This document shows positions 12,049 to 19,940 of a DNA stretch of 19,940 nucleotides, in pieces. Position numbers and translations under genes: made by a program. The notes below the pieces were generated by a model that saw nothing but the letters and a program-made list of their open reading frames with translations, had not been told where the DNA came from and did not search any database. Numbering within the stretch: position 1 is the stretch's first letter; every line of letters starts with the position of its first letter. The stretch is from Clostridia bacterium (GTDB lineage: Bacteria; Bacillota; Clostridia; HGM11514), in the NCBI GenBank assembly GCA_900757255.1, contig CAAENE010000331.1, forward strand, positions 1-19,940, given 5' to 3'.

Positions 12049-14225
12049 GATATTACTCCTCCTAAAGATACGATAATTTGTTTTAATTCATTGATAACTT
12101 TATTGATATCCTGGTTATAGTTTGCCTGATAGAGCGGGTTGACCGTATTTGTTTCCAGGTTTTCCGTCCTGACTGATACGATATTTTTTGTCCGTACTGC
12201 CGACAGGATAGCCTGCCCGGCTTCCGTTTCGGTGATATCGGTGCGGACCGGGGATGCGAGCTGATATAGAACGGTGACATTGTTCTCCGCCAGCCATGCC
12301 CTTGTCTTCTGCAATTTTTCTGTTTTCGTATCGTCCGCAGTAACGCCTGTGGTATCATTGCCGATCGTGAAAGCCGTATTATTCTGCTGAGTAATAATTC
12401 CGATATCAGTCGACACTCCATACACAAAGTGGCTGGAATATATGCGCTTTTTTGCGGTGGAAATAATCTGCCCCGGCAGGGTGGTGTAAAACGCATATCC
12501 TCCCTCAATAACAGCGCTGCCGATACCGATCGTCTCGCTGCCATTCAACGTGGCATAGCCGCACTGCTGTACCTTCCACACCGATGTACCGTCCGATTCG
12601 ATATAGTCCCTCGCAGCCCAGCCGCCGGTTTTAGGTATACCGCGCATTGCACCGGTGATGTGGCCGGTGTACGGCGGGATGTATGGTGTGTATTGTGTCG
12701 CGGCAGAGCCAAGCTCAAGCTGTAAATTTGATATGGTTATACTTGTATTTGCACTGGGATATGCGGCAATTGTGACATTTTCTTTTTTTGCGGTGAATGT
12801 AAATGTTTTTGGGAAGGAATCTGTTTGCCATATTGTTTTTCCGTCTGCCTGTAAGTGTAATGACTTTGATGTTGACTGGTTAATTGTATATGTTCCCGCC
12901 GGTAGTGAGCCTATCTCAAAAACAGCTGATTTACCATTGCCCGAAGCATTGGTTATCGTCCACGTGCCGTCTGCAAAGGTGCTTGAGACGTTTCCGTATT
13001 GGCTGTACCATTGATTGGATTCGTTGATTAAATTTTTGCCGGAGCACACCACGTCGAAATCCTCCGCTGACACTACTTCCACAGGGGTATCCGGCGTTGG
13101 CGTGCCGTCCTGCTGTGATACGCCGTATACCGTAAAGGTGTTCATGTGCGTATCCGGCTGTTGGTCGCTCAGCAGCAGTGTTTCTGATTCCGCTGTATCG
13201 CTTACAAGGGCGTTGGCGCGGGTCTGTGAGATGGTTTCATTCGTTTCTTCCTGTGCTTGTGACAGTTCTGTCCCGGTGATATACTTTTCGTTTCCTTTCC
13301 ATAGCTGGCCGTCTGTATCCATGTGTGAAACCAGTGAATCACCGTCGTAAAATTCCGCTATCTCTTTTCCGTTTTCTTCGGAAGCCCAATACTTCTTTAC
13401 AACGAGAGGCGTTTTTTCGGAAAAATCCTGATTGTTTACGTTCAAATCCCCGTCCACAATCTGGTGTCCCACCAGCACATTATCCCCGTTGAAAATATTC
13501 CCGCCTGCCAGATCCGCCTTTGTTCCCAGCTCTGTTTCGGTTACATACTTCTTATCGCCTTTCCACAACTGGCCTGTATGGTCGAGATTCGCTATTTCAA
13601 CATTTCTGCTCTTAAACCTGACGCATGGCTGTTCTTCTCCGGTCATGGGGTAATGGTTCACTTCCAGGCCCGGGCTGTTCCACGCATCCACATTATCGAT
13701 GACCGCTCCCTGTGTAACATATAGGTCGCCGCCCATATGTACATGACTGTACATAGATACATCACCGTACATCGTCTGGTCTCCTGAAAATGCATTCCCG
13801 CCTGAAAGGTTGGCTTTTTTGTTCAGTTCTTCCGAAAAGGTATTGAAAATAGGGTACCTGTCGTCCGCTTCAATGCCGGAATCTTCCGAAAAGCCCTTTT
13901 CCACCGAAAAGTGTAAAAATCCGCTGGTCAAAAATGCGCCGGCGGAGTCCGTCAGGCTGATTTGTACGTCCAGATTCCCGGGGATGTTATGCATGTTGTT
14001 AGCAATGGTATACTGGGCGGTATTGCCCGATATGCTTCCCATATCGAACACCGTCTGCCCGTCCGCCCGTTTGGCCGATACTGTTACGCCGGTCATGTTA
14101 TACGGCTCGCCGCCGTTATGGAAAATCAATTCGATTGTGTTTCCAAAATCCCCCGTAAACAGGGGGACGTCGAAATACACTTCAATGTTTTTGGATATGT
14201 CGATTTTTGCTTTATACTTATTCAT
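12045..14225 (-). CDS. BppU-type phage baseplate/receptor-binding protein (second copy)
   Basis: This 726-residue structural protein has a BppU-like N-terminal domain (about 1-127) that should anchor it to the baseplate. More than half of that domain is identical by eye to the protein at 14588-16717, without gaps. Residues about 135-330 hold two or three imperfect repeats with the words GGN-FNGD, LVV-YW and DGQLWKG-KYITGTEL, a fibre-like spacer. The rest contains a jelly-roll-like module with SLPAGTYTI and LQLELGSAATQYTPY, common in phage host-binding proteins. A C-terminal helical tail follows (NQDINKVINELKQIIVSLGG). The ATG has AGGAGG six bases upstream and overlaps the end of a 49-codon gene by eight bases. 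It probably contacts the cell surface. Confidence 0.85.
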   Translation of the reverse strand: MNKYKAKIDISKNIEVYFDVPLFTGDFGNTIELIFHNGGEPYNMTGVTVSAKRADGQTVFDMGSISGNTAQYTIANNMHNIPGNLDVQISLTDSAGAFLTSGFLHFSVEKGFSEDSGIEADDRYPIFNTFSEELNKKANLSGGNAFSGDQTMYGDVSMYSHVHMGGDLYVTQGAVIDNVDAWNSPGLEVNHYPMTGEEQPCVRFKSRNVEIANLDHTGQLWKGDKKYVTETELGTKADLAGGNIFNGDNVLVGHQIVDGDLNVNNQDFSEKTPLVVKKYWASEENGKEIAEFYDGDSLVSHMDTDGQLWKGNEKYITGTELSQAQEETNETISQTRANALVSDTAESETLLLSDQQPDTHMNTFTVYGVSQQDGTPTPDTPVEVVSAEDFDVVCSGKNLINESNQWYSQYGNVSSTFADGTWTITNASGNGKSAVFEIGSLPAGTYTINQSTSKSLHLQADGKTIWQTDSFPKTFTFTAKKENVTIAAYPSANTSITISNLQLELGSAATQYTPYIPPYTGHITGAMRGIPKTGGWAARDYIESDGTSVWKVQQCGYATLNGSETIGIGSAVIEGGYAFYTTLPGQIISTAKKRIYSSHFVYGVSTDIGIITQQNNTAFTIGNDTTGVTADDTKTEKLQKTRAWLAENNVTVLYQLASPVRTDITETEAGQAILSAVRTKNIVSVRTENLETNTVNPLYQANYNQDINKVINELKQIIVSLGGVIS

Positions 14226-14367
14226 TATTGCCTCCTATCGCGTCCAGTACGGCGGCAAGCTCTTCGCCCTGAAGCTTTGGATAATCCGCTAAAACAGCAT
14301 CCAGCAGCTCCCCCTGGGCCAGCCTGCGCCAGATCACGCTTATCATGATTTTTGTGGAAGCCTTCAT
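14218..14367 (-). CDS. Small phage protein, 49 residues
   Basis: A short gene fills the space between two tail genes. It begins MKASTKIMISVIWRRLAQGE, continues with a leucine- and aspartate-rich helix and ends GGNNE. The ATG overlaps the upstream stop by the ATGA junction (14367-14364). The stop lies inside the next gene, an 8-base overlap. Such tight junctions on both sides, and the otherwise empty gap, support a real gene. The family is not recognised. Predicted structure is helical, with no membrane segment. Confidence 0.7.
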   Translation of the reverse strand: MKASTKIMISVIWRRLAQGELLDAVLADYPKLQGEELAAVLDAIGGNNE

Positions 14368-14591
14368 TCGGTACCACCTCCATAAATGAGTTCCGCAAGG
14401 GCGTCCTGCACCAATGCGGTTTCCTGCTGCAGCAGGGTCATATAGGCGGGCAGGGATAGCTGCGTTTCTTCATATTCCCACCCGGTAAATTCGCCGGTTT
14501 CGATCCGCTCGATATTGCTTCTCAGATAAACGGTATCGGCATAGATTTCAACCGGCTGCGGTTTTGTTAGCTGTGTTCCTCTGATTTTCAT
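14364..14591 (-). CDS. Small phage tail-region protein of unknown function
   Basis: This 75-residue soluble protein starts MKIRGTQLTKPQPVEIYADT, with a beta-rich N-terminal half containing VYLRSNIERIETGEFTGWEYEE. A helical C-terminal half follows (LPAYMTLLQQETALVQDALAEL). The ATG overlaps the stop of the upstream receptor-binding protein (ATGA), and AGGAGG lies at its 3' end. Position between two tail fibres suggests an assembly factor or minor tail component. That is inference only. Confidence 0.75.
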   Translation of the reverse strand: MKIRGTQLTKPQPVEIYADTVYLRSNIERIETGEFTGWEYEETQLSLPAYMTLLQQETALVQDALAELIYGGGTE

Positions 14592-16717
14592 ACTGCACCT
14601 CCTGTTAATGTCAGACGGGCGCCAAAATGGTAAGCAGCAGAAGTCGCCGTTTCATAAAAATAGGTTCGGAACGGCCCGCTGTTGGCGCTTTCCCAATAGC
14701 CTCCGCCGGTTGCAGCAACGGCATTGTTCTGCAGGGTATTGATTCCTGCACAGTAATACGTACTTTCACTGCCGGTATAGCCGGTAGGCAGGAAAGGGGT
14801 CAGGTTCTGAAAGGACATTTTACTGATAAAGCCGGAACCTGGTTTAGGGCCGGCGTCAATATACCCTGAACCGGTATCGTTATAGTCATAGGCCGCGCAA
14901 AGCAGCCGGCCGCTGCTGTTGATATACCAGCCGTCCTGATATTCCGCAAGGGAGCCGTACCAATTTTCAATTCCACAGAATTTTACCGGTGTAGATACAG
15001 TGGAACCATAATACAGGCCGCTTTGATTGCACAGTCCGGTCTGAGCCGGAGAGCTTTTTGATACATAACTTTTTCCGAGCGCATTTTTATCCAGACTTTT
15101 GAACATCAGGATAAACAGCATGTTGAGGACCGCCGCCTGATGGACGTTACCGATTCCGTATCCCTGCCCGAGTGCATTGGCATAAGTCCGGTTGGACGAG
15201 AGAGAATAAGTATTAGACGGCGTTTTTCCGGACAGGGACCGTAATTTTCCGTCTATCACTGTCCCCTCATATGCGCCGGCCCAGAAATAGTCCTGTGTAC
15301 CGTTGTCAGAGGTATCAAAGGCTGTGCTGATAAAGGAGCTGTCCCCCTTTTTGTTGCACACCGTAAAGCTCTGCCTGCCGTTTGCCAGAGTTTCGAATTT
15401 ATAGTACATTTTTGGGATTTTGACCATGACGTCGCCCTCCTCGCCGGAGGTGATATCGGCGTTGACCGCGTCGGTAAAGGAGATGGCGTCCACCCGCATG
15501 TTATTGTACTCGTTGTTTGTAAAGGTAACGGTAATTGGTTCTGACGCGTCAAGCTCAAAGGTACCCAAATCACACCAGCCGCAGTTTTGGCTGAAATCAA
15601 AGGTACAGCTCATAACGAGGCCGTTTTTGTCGCTGATTTGGATGACGCCGTTTGTTGTATGCCGGATATAATTCCCATCCGTTCCATACCCGTCCATCAT
15701 GGGGTTGTTGATTGCAATTTGATACAGCCCCGTCTTGGGCAGGGGAATGCTGCCGGCAGTCAGGGAAATGGAGGGGGCAGCGGAGGTGGGAGTCAAAACG
15801 AAATACTTAGCGCCGATGATTTCCACTCCCTCGGTAGTGGCTACCGAGGTACTGACCTTGCCCCTTTCCCAGCCGGGGTCAATGATATCTACGTTCGATG
15901 TAACAGCCTGCGGGTCGGCTTTCCATGCGTCATAAAAGGAATAGACCACCTTTTCAGCCGGTTCAAATGCATTCTGTACGGTAGGGCTGTCGGGATCAAG
16001 GTCTTCTAACATACGCAAGCCTTTTAGCTTTTTGGTATAGTCGTCAGGGTCAAGCTGGTCGTTTTCTACACCGTCCTTGACCGTCCAGACCTCGATATCC
16101 GAAAAGGGGAACTGGTCTTTCCAATAAGCAATGCCGGGCACCGTTCCATGCGGAACGTCGGCATAGGATACTGCCGTTTCAGGATTGGGGTTATCCGGGT
16201 CGATTTCCACCCGGTAGTAGGCAAGGTTTGCGTAATAGCCTAAATCGTCTGAGATTTCAGTCGCCCAGTCCCGCGCATAATCGCCCATTTCTCTTGCATA
16301 ATCCGCCTGCGCCATGGCGTTTTCAACGGCTTGCGTCAGGACGGGAAGGCGGTCGTCCGCCTCAACTCCGCTGTTTTCCTTGTATCCGTCCAGGACGTCA
16401 AAATGCAGCACGCCCGAGGTCAGTACAGCGCCGCTGTTGTCTGTCAGGGCGACCTGTACCTCCAGCTGCCCGGGCTGGGAATGGATATTGTTTTTCATGG
16501 TAAAGACAGCGGTATTGTCCTCCATGGAACCGGCGTCAAATACAACGGCGCCGTCCGCCCGGCGGGCTGTTATCATAACGTTGTCCATCGGGTACGGCTC
16601 GCCGCCGCAGAAAAAAGAAAGCTCCACTGTATTTCCGGAATCTCCGGTGAACAGCGGAACATCAAAATAGTGTTCGATGTTTTTTGATACATCAATGGTT
16701 GCCTGATATCTGTTCAT
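14588..16717 (-). CDS. BppU-type phage receptor-binding protein with C-type-lectin-like end
   Basis: This 709-residue protein has a BppU-like N-terminal domain (about 1-127) paralogous to that of the protein at 12045-14225. A linker rich in Asp/Pro and an all-beta module (about 270-420, with TGLYQIAINNP and EPITVTFTNNEYNN) follow. The C-terminal part (about 430-709) contains HQAAVLNMLFILMFKS, IENWYGSLAEYQDGWYIN and a final GGGYWESANSGPFRTYF and FGARLTL. The arrangement resembles the formylglycine-generating-enzyme/C-type-lectin fold of phage tropism determinants. It likely binds a host surface ligand. The ATG has AGGAGG six bases upstream. No reverse transcriptase or template repeat lies in the window, so diversity generation cannot be claimed. 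Confidence 0.85.
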   Translation of the reverse strand: MNRYQATIDVSKNIEHYFDVPLFTGDSGNTVELSFFCGGEPYPMDNVMITARRADGAVVFDAGSMEDNTAVFTMKNNIHSQPGQLEVQVALTDNSGAVLTSGVLHFDVLDGYKENSGVEADDRLPVLTQAVENAMAQADYAREMGDYARDWATEISDDLGYYANLAYYRVEIDPDNPNPETAVSYADVPHGTVPGIAYWKDQFPFSDIEVWTVKDGVENDQLDPDDYTKKLKGLRMLEDLDPDSPTVQNAFEPAEKVVYSFYDAWKADPQAVTSNVDIIDPGWERGKVSTSVATTEGVEIIGAKYFVLTPTSAAPSISLTAGSIPLPKTGLYQIAINNPMMDGYGTDGNYIRHTTNGVIQISDKNGLVMSCTFDFSQNCGWCDLGTFELDASEPITVTFTNNEYNNMRVDAISFTDAVNADITSGEEGDVMVKIPKMYYKFETLANGRQSFTVCNKKGDSSFISTAFDTSDNGTQDYFWAGAYEGTVIDGKLRSLSGKTPSNTYSLSSNRTYANALGQGYGIGNVHQAAVLNMLFILMFKSLDKNALGKSYVSKSSPAQTGLCNQSGLYYGSTVSTPVKFCGIENWYGSLAEYQDGWYINSSGRLLCAAYDYNDTGSGYIDAGPKPGSGFISKMSFQNLTPFLPTGYTGSESTYYCAGINTLQNNAVAATGGGYWESANSGPFRTYFYETATSAAYHFGARLTLTGGAV

Positions 16718-16771
16718 GATATCCTCCTATCTGTAAAATTTGCCGGAATCGTTACTGCTGCAAAAGTGCAG

Positions 16772-17626
16772 TCATACGACATAAAGCAGGGCGCCGGTCA
16801 GGTCAACTGTGCTTTTTTTGGATTTCAGCCACACTTGGATCTGTGTCGCGCTTTTTACAACGTTAAGCCGCGTCTGGACCCCCGCATATTCACCGATAAT
16901 CAGTTCAGCCTCGTTGTGGTAATTAGCAAGGCCGCCGTCAGAACTGATATAATAACCGGAAAAGCTGTTTTTGGTTGTACTTTCAAAGCCGGACAATGTC
17001 CCGAACCCTGCTGTATTATAATAAAAGCGCAGACCTGCAAATACATAGTCGGGCGATTTTACACCAAAGGTTGCTGCTAAATTCCAAGAATCAGTAGTGG
17101 TGTTGAGGTTTTCGTATTTTCCCAGTGAAATAACGTCGTAAGGGCTTATGCCAAACCCGCTGATTTTTGATTTTGCATAGGTACGGCAGTCGGTAATCGT
17201 GCCGTTGTTATATTCAGCAAGCTTAACAGCGCCGCTTCCGGGGCTGGTTGTACTGATTTTGGGCGCCGCGCTGCCGTCGATCGTACTTTTTTCAAAGTAG
17301 ATATAATTCTTTGTTCCCGGGATAACTGCCAGCTTTACGCCGTCGCTGTCCACGGTTATCGTACTTCCGTCGTTGAAAAAGGCGGTTCCCGGAAGGATTT
17401 TAAGGTATCCGGATTCGGCGGCGTTTTCCACCCGGCAGCTGCTGGTATATGCGCTGCTGACTCCGGCTTCGGTGACTTCATTTGTAATCTGGTTCAGGGA
17501 AGCGGGCGTATAGGAAACTCCCTCCTGAAAGAGACTTACTCCGTCTGAAACTAAATTTTTCAGGATGCTGTTAACAGCATCGGTTCCATAAGAAACATTG
17601 TCAGAAAATCCATAGGTATAACTCAT
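16772..17626 (-). CDS. Phage baseplate/tail structural protein of unknown family
   Basis: This 284-residue soluble protein starts MSYTYGFSDNVSYGTDAVNS. It is rich in Ser, Thr, Gly and Asn, as in beta-structured virion proteins. A middle section has PGTAFFNDGSTITVDSDG and IPGTKNYIYFEKSTIDG, the pattern of domains that describe beta-helical or baseplate spokes. The C-terminus (about 195-284) looks like a separate beta module. The ATG has AAGGAG eight bases upstream. It lies between the Gp37-like hub protein and the receptor-binding proteins, where a baseplate connector would be expected. No firm family assignment is made. Confidence 0.75.
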   Translation of the reverse strand: MSYTYGFSDNVSYGTDAVNSILKNLVSDGVSLFQEGVSYTPASLNQITNEVTEAGVSSAYTSSCRVENAAESGYLKILPGTAFFNDGSTITVDSDGVKLAVIPGTKNYIYFEKSTIDGSAAPKISTTSPGSGAVKLAEYNNGTITDCRTYAKSKISGFGISPYDVISLGKYENLNTTTDSWNLAATFGVKSPDYVFAGLRFYYNTAGFGTLSGFESTTKNSFSGYYISSDGGLANYHNEAELIIGEYAGVQTRLNVVKSATQIQVWLKSKKSTVDLTGALLYVV

Positions 17627-17662
17627 AGTAACACTCCTTTTGTTGTTTTTTGGAGGCGAACG

Positions 17663-18712
17663 TCAGGCCAGGACAGGCTGTTCACCGATATTGTTGTTTT
17701 CATACCAGATGTTTACGCCGGTAATCCGCTTTTCAGCTGTTACTAAATACGAACCGGCGGAAAACTGGAATTTGACCAGGTCGCCAAGCTGGTAATCCTT
17801 GCCCAGAACCAGCCCGCGCGTGTTGGCCTGTATCTTTTGGTCAATGGCTGATTTTTTGGCAAGGTCACTGACCGCTTCACTTTCAGACCGGCCGGATAAA
17901 ACCCCCTCCCAGCAGTAAATGCCGGATTTGGGGTCGTCCCCGGGCAGAAACGTCCAGATCGTGCTGGAGGTATCCTCGGTTGTACTGGGGGTCTCCTCGG
18001 TTGCACCGGAAGAATCGGATTGTGTTTCGGATTTGGGCGCGTCGGCTTCAAACCAGCCGCAGGTATAATAATCCTGCAAATCCTCCGTAAATTCCGAATC
18101 GTACGCGTTGCGGTTGCTGTCCGAAATAATCAGCGGAAGGGCGCTGCCCTGGATAATTTCAAAAACCCATTTGTTACGCTTGATATCAAGCGTGATGCGG
18201 TGTCCCAGGTTTGCGCGGTCCAGACATTCGGATACTACTTTCTCAGTTTCGTTCTGGGTGTTGCGCCAAAAGTCGATCGTCATGCCTGAACTGGCTGAAA
18301 TAAGATACTCAAAATTAGTCACACGTTCAAAGGCGCGCTCGTTATCGGCGGGGTAAAAAGCCTCCTGCGCGATCTGTTTTGCCAGCTCTTCGGGAGAGCC
18401 GGTCCGCTGTAAAAATTTTGCGGTCGTCCGCCGGGTGAGAAGCCAGTTCAGGGTTTTGCCGAATACGGCAAAATCAGAAGATACCTGTTTTCCGGTGAGG
18501 ATCGCCTGTTTATCTCCCTGCACCGCAATAAGGTACTCGTTTTGCATGATAACCGGCACGATATCGGAATTGAGCGAAAAATGCGCTTCAAAGGTTCCCA
18601 CCGTGTTATATTGGACCGTCCAGTTGCTGGAGATGATATCGTGTTCGATATGCAGCAGCTTTGGCGGGACGGACGCGTCGCTGTAGAATTGGTAAATGCG
18701 GATATCTTCCAT
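17663..18712 (-). CDS. Siphovirus ReqiPepy6 Gp37-like tail hub protein
   Basis: This 349-residue protein follows the distal tail protein, the normal place of the tail hub/tail-associated protein. The sequence from the N-terminal YNTVGTFEAHFSL through LTGKQVSSDFAVFGKTLNWLLTRRTT to a C-terminal GLVLGKDYQLGDLVKFQ resembles the ReqiPepy6 Gp37-like family and hub domains that form the tail tip. An insertion of about 28 residues rich in Ser, Thr and Glu (near 228-255) is probably a flexible surface loop. No lysin domain is attached. The ATG overlaps the distal tail protein stop (TGATG). Confidence 0.8.
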   Translation of the reverse strand: MEDIRIYQFYSDASVPPKLLHIEHDIISSNWTVQYNTVGTFEAHFSLNSDIVPVIMQNEYLIAVQGDKQAILTGKQVSSDFAVFGKTLNWLLTRRTTAKFLQRTGSPEELAKQIAQEAFYPADNERAFERVTNFEYLISASSGMTIDFWRNTQNETEKVVSECLDRANLGHRITLDIKRNKWVFEIIQGSALPLIISDSNRNAYDSEFTEDLQDYYTCGWFEADAPKSETQSDSSGATEETPSTTEDTSSTIWTFLPGDDPKSGIYCWEGVLSGRSESEAVSDLAKKSAIDQKIQANTRGLVLGKDYQLGDLVKFQFSAGSYLVTAEKRITGVNIWYENNNIGEQPVLA

Positions 18713-19575
18713 CAGACCACCGCCTCAATGTATTTATTGGAATATTCGCAGACCACATCGAAATTGGCCGACTGGTTGTGGTCGACTGCCTTGATATGGT
18801 TGGTTCCGAGGGAAAGCTGGAAAGCGGACAGGAAGGTATCGTCAGAGATATAATTGATGAGATTGCCGTTTTGATTCTCGTCGGAGGGCTGGTCGCTGGT
18901 GATGGTGCGGTTTGGGATGTCAATGGTGACCGTCTCGTCCGCTGACATGCGGTATTTGAGGAAAATAGTACTGCCGGTGGTTTCGTTGGTGATTTCAACG
19001 CCGTAATCATCGCCGGTGACGGTTGCGCCGGAGCTGGTAATGATAAACACAGGCTCTGTTTCGCAGTCGCCCATATTGACAATATCTGCTTCGGTTTTGC
19101 GGACAGTAAAGACAAGAGGAAAGGTAAAGGTACCCTTTATCTGGTCGGTACGCTGAAAAACGGCAATTTGTTTGTTTTCCTGATCTAAAAAGGCGGGATC
19201 GTCGGCTGTGAACTGCATGGCAAAGCATTGGATGATGCGGCCCTGCCGTTCGCTGATATCAAACGCGGTGCAGCGGCAAGGGATCCTCCTGTGTTTGTTG
19301 CCCGAATGGATAAACAGCGTGCCCGGGCGGTTTAAAATCCGGGCCATACGGGTGGTTTCCTTTTGCAGGTGCCCGCGGATGTCGCCGCCGATGGTGATGG
19401 TGCGCGCGGCGGCAGCCTCAGAAATGGTTTCCTGGCCGCTCTGACCGGCGTAGGTGACGACATTGTAGTTCTTTTCGGGCAGGCTGAGACCGGTGATTTC
19501 CCGGATATTGACCTTTTGGTGGTTCCCGCCGCCCATTTCAATTTTGCCAAGCTCATTTTCAAATGTAACGTGCAT
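18712..19575 (-). CDS. Phage distal tail (Dit-like) protein
   Basis: This 287-residue protein joins the tail tube to the baseplate in siphoviruses. The chosen start MHVTFENELGKIEM has AAAGGAGA eight bases upstream. The open frame runs further to 19887, but that extension overlaps the tape measure gene in another frame, is low-complexity and contains the intergenic terminator. The N-terminal part (LPEKNYNVVTYAGQSGQE...TITIGGDI) and the middle MQFTADDPAFL match the Sipho_tail domain. The C-terminal half is a beta-sandwich typical of Dit. It lies directly after the tape measure gene and overlaps the hub gene by one base. Confidence 0.85.
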   Translation of the reverse strand: MHVTFENELGKIEMGGGNHQKVNIREITGLSLPEKNYNVVTYAGQSGQETISEAAAARTITIGGDIRGHLQKETTRMARILNRPGTLFIHSGNKHRRIPCRCTAFDISERQGRIIQCFAMQFTADDPAFLDQENKQIAVFQRTDQIKGTFTFPLVFTVRKTEADIVNMGDCETEPVFIITSSGATVTGDDYGVEITNETTGSTIFLKYRMSADETVTIDIPNRTITSDQPSDENQNGNLINYISDDTFLSAFQLSLGTNHIKAVDHNQSANFDVVCEYSNKYIEAVV

Positions 19576-19656
19576 GAAATTTCTCCTTTCCCGGCGGCAA
19601 ACAGCCCGGCAAATTTTTGTTTTGCCGGACGTGAAACCGCCTGATAAAATAGCAAT

Positions 19657-19677
19657 AAAAAAACGCCCAAAAGGCGT
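19657..19677 (-). terminator. Weak terminator-like hairpin between tape measure and Dit genes
   Basis: On the minus strand ACGCC pairs with GGCGT (19677-19673 with 19667-19663) across a TTTTG loop. The T residues of the stem end continue into a run of seven T (19663-19657). A short stem inside a late operon suggests partial termination or mRNA 3'-end formation. Confidence 0.5.
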
Positions 19678-19690
19678 AATTGCGGGTAAT

Positions 19691-19940
19691 TTACAGGCTC
19701 CGCAGCTTTTGCAGGTCTGCACTGGCGCGCGCCTCCCGGAGCTGCTGGGAGACCGTCTGCCCGCTGCCATAGAAATTATAGTTGTTATGATAGGTGCTAA
19801 CAGAGCCAGCCGCAAATCCGCCGGCAAGAGCAAGTGAGGGGGCCATGGACTGCATACCGGCTGTGACCGCGTTTTGGATGGCAGCAAAGGCGGACTGCAG
19901 CTTTTCCATAAACCCTTCGCAGAAGGAGTTTGCCGAATCC
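19691..19940 (-). CDS. Phage tail tape measure protein, C-terminus (5' truncated by window)
   Basis: The frame stays open from its stop at 19691 to the window edge, reading DSANSFCEGF before the internal methionine at 19909. Only about 82 residues are visible: a hydrophobic Ala/Gly-rich stretch (AIQNAVTAGM, LALAGGFAAGS), then YHNNYNFYGSGQTVSQQL and a basic helical end. This ending is typical of tape measure proteins in clostridial siphophages, and position before Dit agrees. The internal ATG is not taken as the start. Confidence 0.8.
   Translation of the reverse strand, partial: DSANSFCEGFMEKLQSAFAAIQNAVTAGMQSMAPSLALAGGFAAGSVSTYHNNYNFYGSGQTVSQQLREARASADLQKLRSL

Larger units (their letters stand above)
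10224..19940 (-). mobile_element. Siphovirus-like prophage, tail and lysis end (partial)
   Basis: A continuous minus-strand block has the standard siphovirus late order: tape measure, distal tail protein, tail hub, baseplate and receptor-binding proteins, XhlA-like and holin-like proteins, endolysin. Most neighbours touch or overlap by ATGA or TGATG junctions. Head genes, integrase and control genes would lie beyond the right edge. The left boundary is set at the YmaF-family gene because the terminator and CRISPR promoter follow. No attachment repeat was identified, so the true left end could lie anywhere between about 9210 and 10224. Confidence 0.85.

Noticed and set aside
19576..19887. N-terminal extension of the distal tail protein to 19887
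   Set aside because: The extension overlaps the tape measure gene in another frame and spans the intergenic hairpin. The ATG at 19575 has the good ribosome binding site.

Overview
The window looks like part of a moderate-GC chromosome from an anaerobic Firmicute (class Clostridia, perhaps an Oscillospiraceae/Ruminococcaceae relative). This placement is an inference from strong AGGAGG-type ribosome binding sites, Firmicute-style protein sequences, clostridial-type CRISPR repeats and a siphovirus late-gene module. No rRNA or tRNA is present to confirm it.

Left part (1-1214): a solitary CRISPR-repeat relic (50-70), an AT-rich stretch, a small XRE-type regulator gene (522-767, + strand) with its own terminator, then an intergenic region built of imperfect repeats. 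A minus-strand terminator (819-854) probably ends the kdp transcript.

Kdp region (1215-9207, minus strand): a complete kdpF-A-B-C-D-E operon for the high-affinity ATP-driven K+ pump and its sensor kinase/response regulator. The 27-codon kdpF was found by eye. Upstream lie a good -10 box without a recognisable -35 box and two near-identical direct repeats with half-sites 11 bp apart, a plausible KdpE operator.

CRISPR region (9264-10172): two convergent arrays without cas genes in the window. Array A (+ strand, three decayed 30-nt repeats, two spacers) starts just after a perfect TTGACA-17-TATAAT promoter. Array B (minus strand, five identical 30-nt repeats plus one degenerate end repeat, five spacers) is preceded by a leader of about 155 nt and a second perfect TTGACA-17-TATAAT promoter. 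It is followed by a minus-strand terminator. The two repeat types are diverged relatives in opposite orientation. The degenerate end repeat of array B and the relic at 50-70 are intermediate between them.

Prophage region (10224-19940, minus strand, cut by the window edge): the tail/lysis end of a siphovirus-like prophage. In transcription order it holds the tape measure C-terminus, distal tail protein, Gp37-like tail hub protein, a baseplate/tail protein, a first BppU-type receptor-binding protein with a C-type-lectin-like end, two small proteins, a second BppU-type protein, a small protein, an XhlA-like protein, a holin-like protein, an amidase endolysin and a His-rich YmaF-family protein. 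A terminator closes the module immediately before the CRISPR promoter. No integrase or attachment site was seen.
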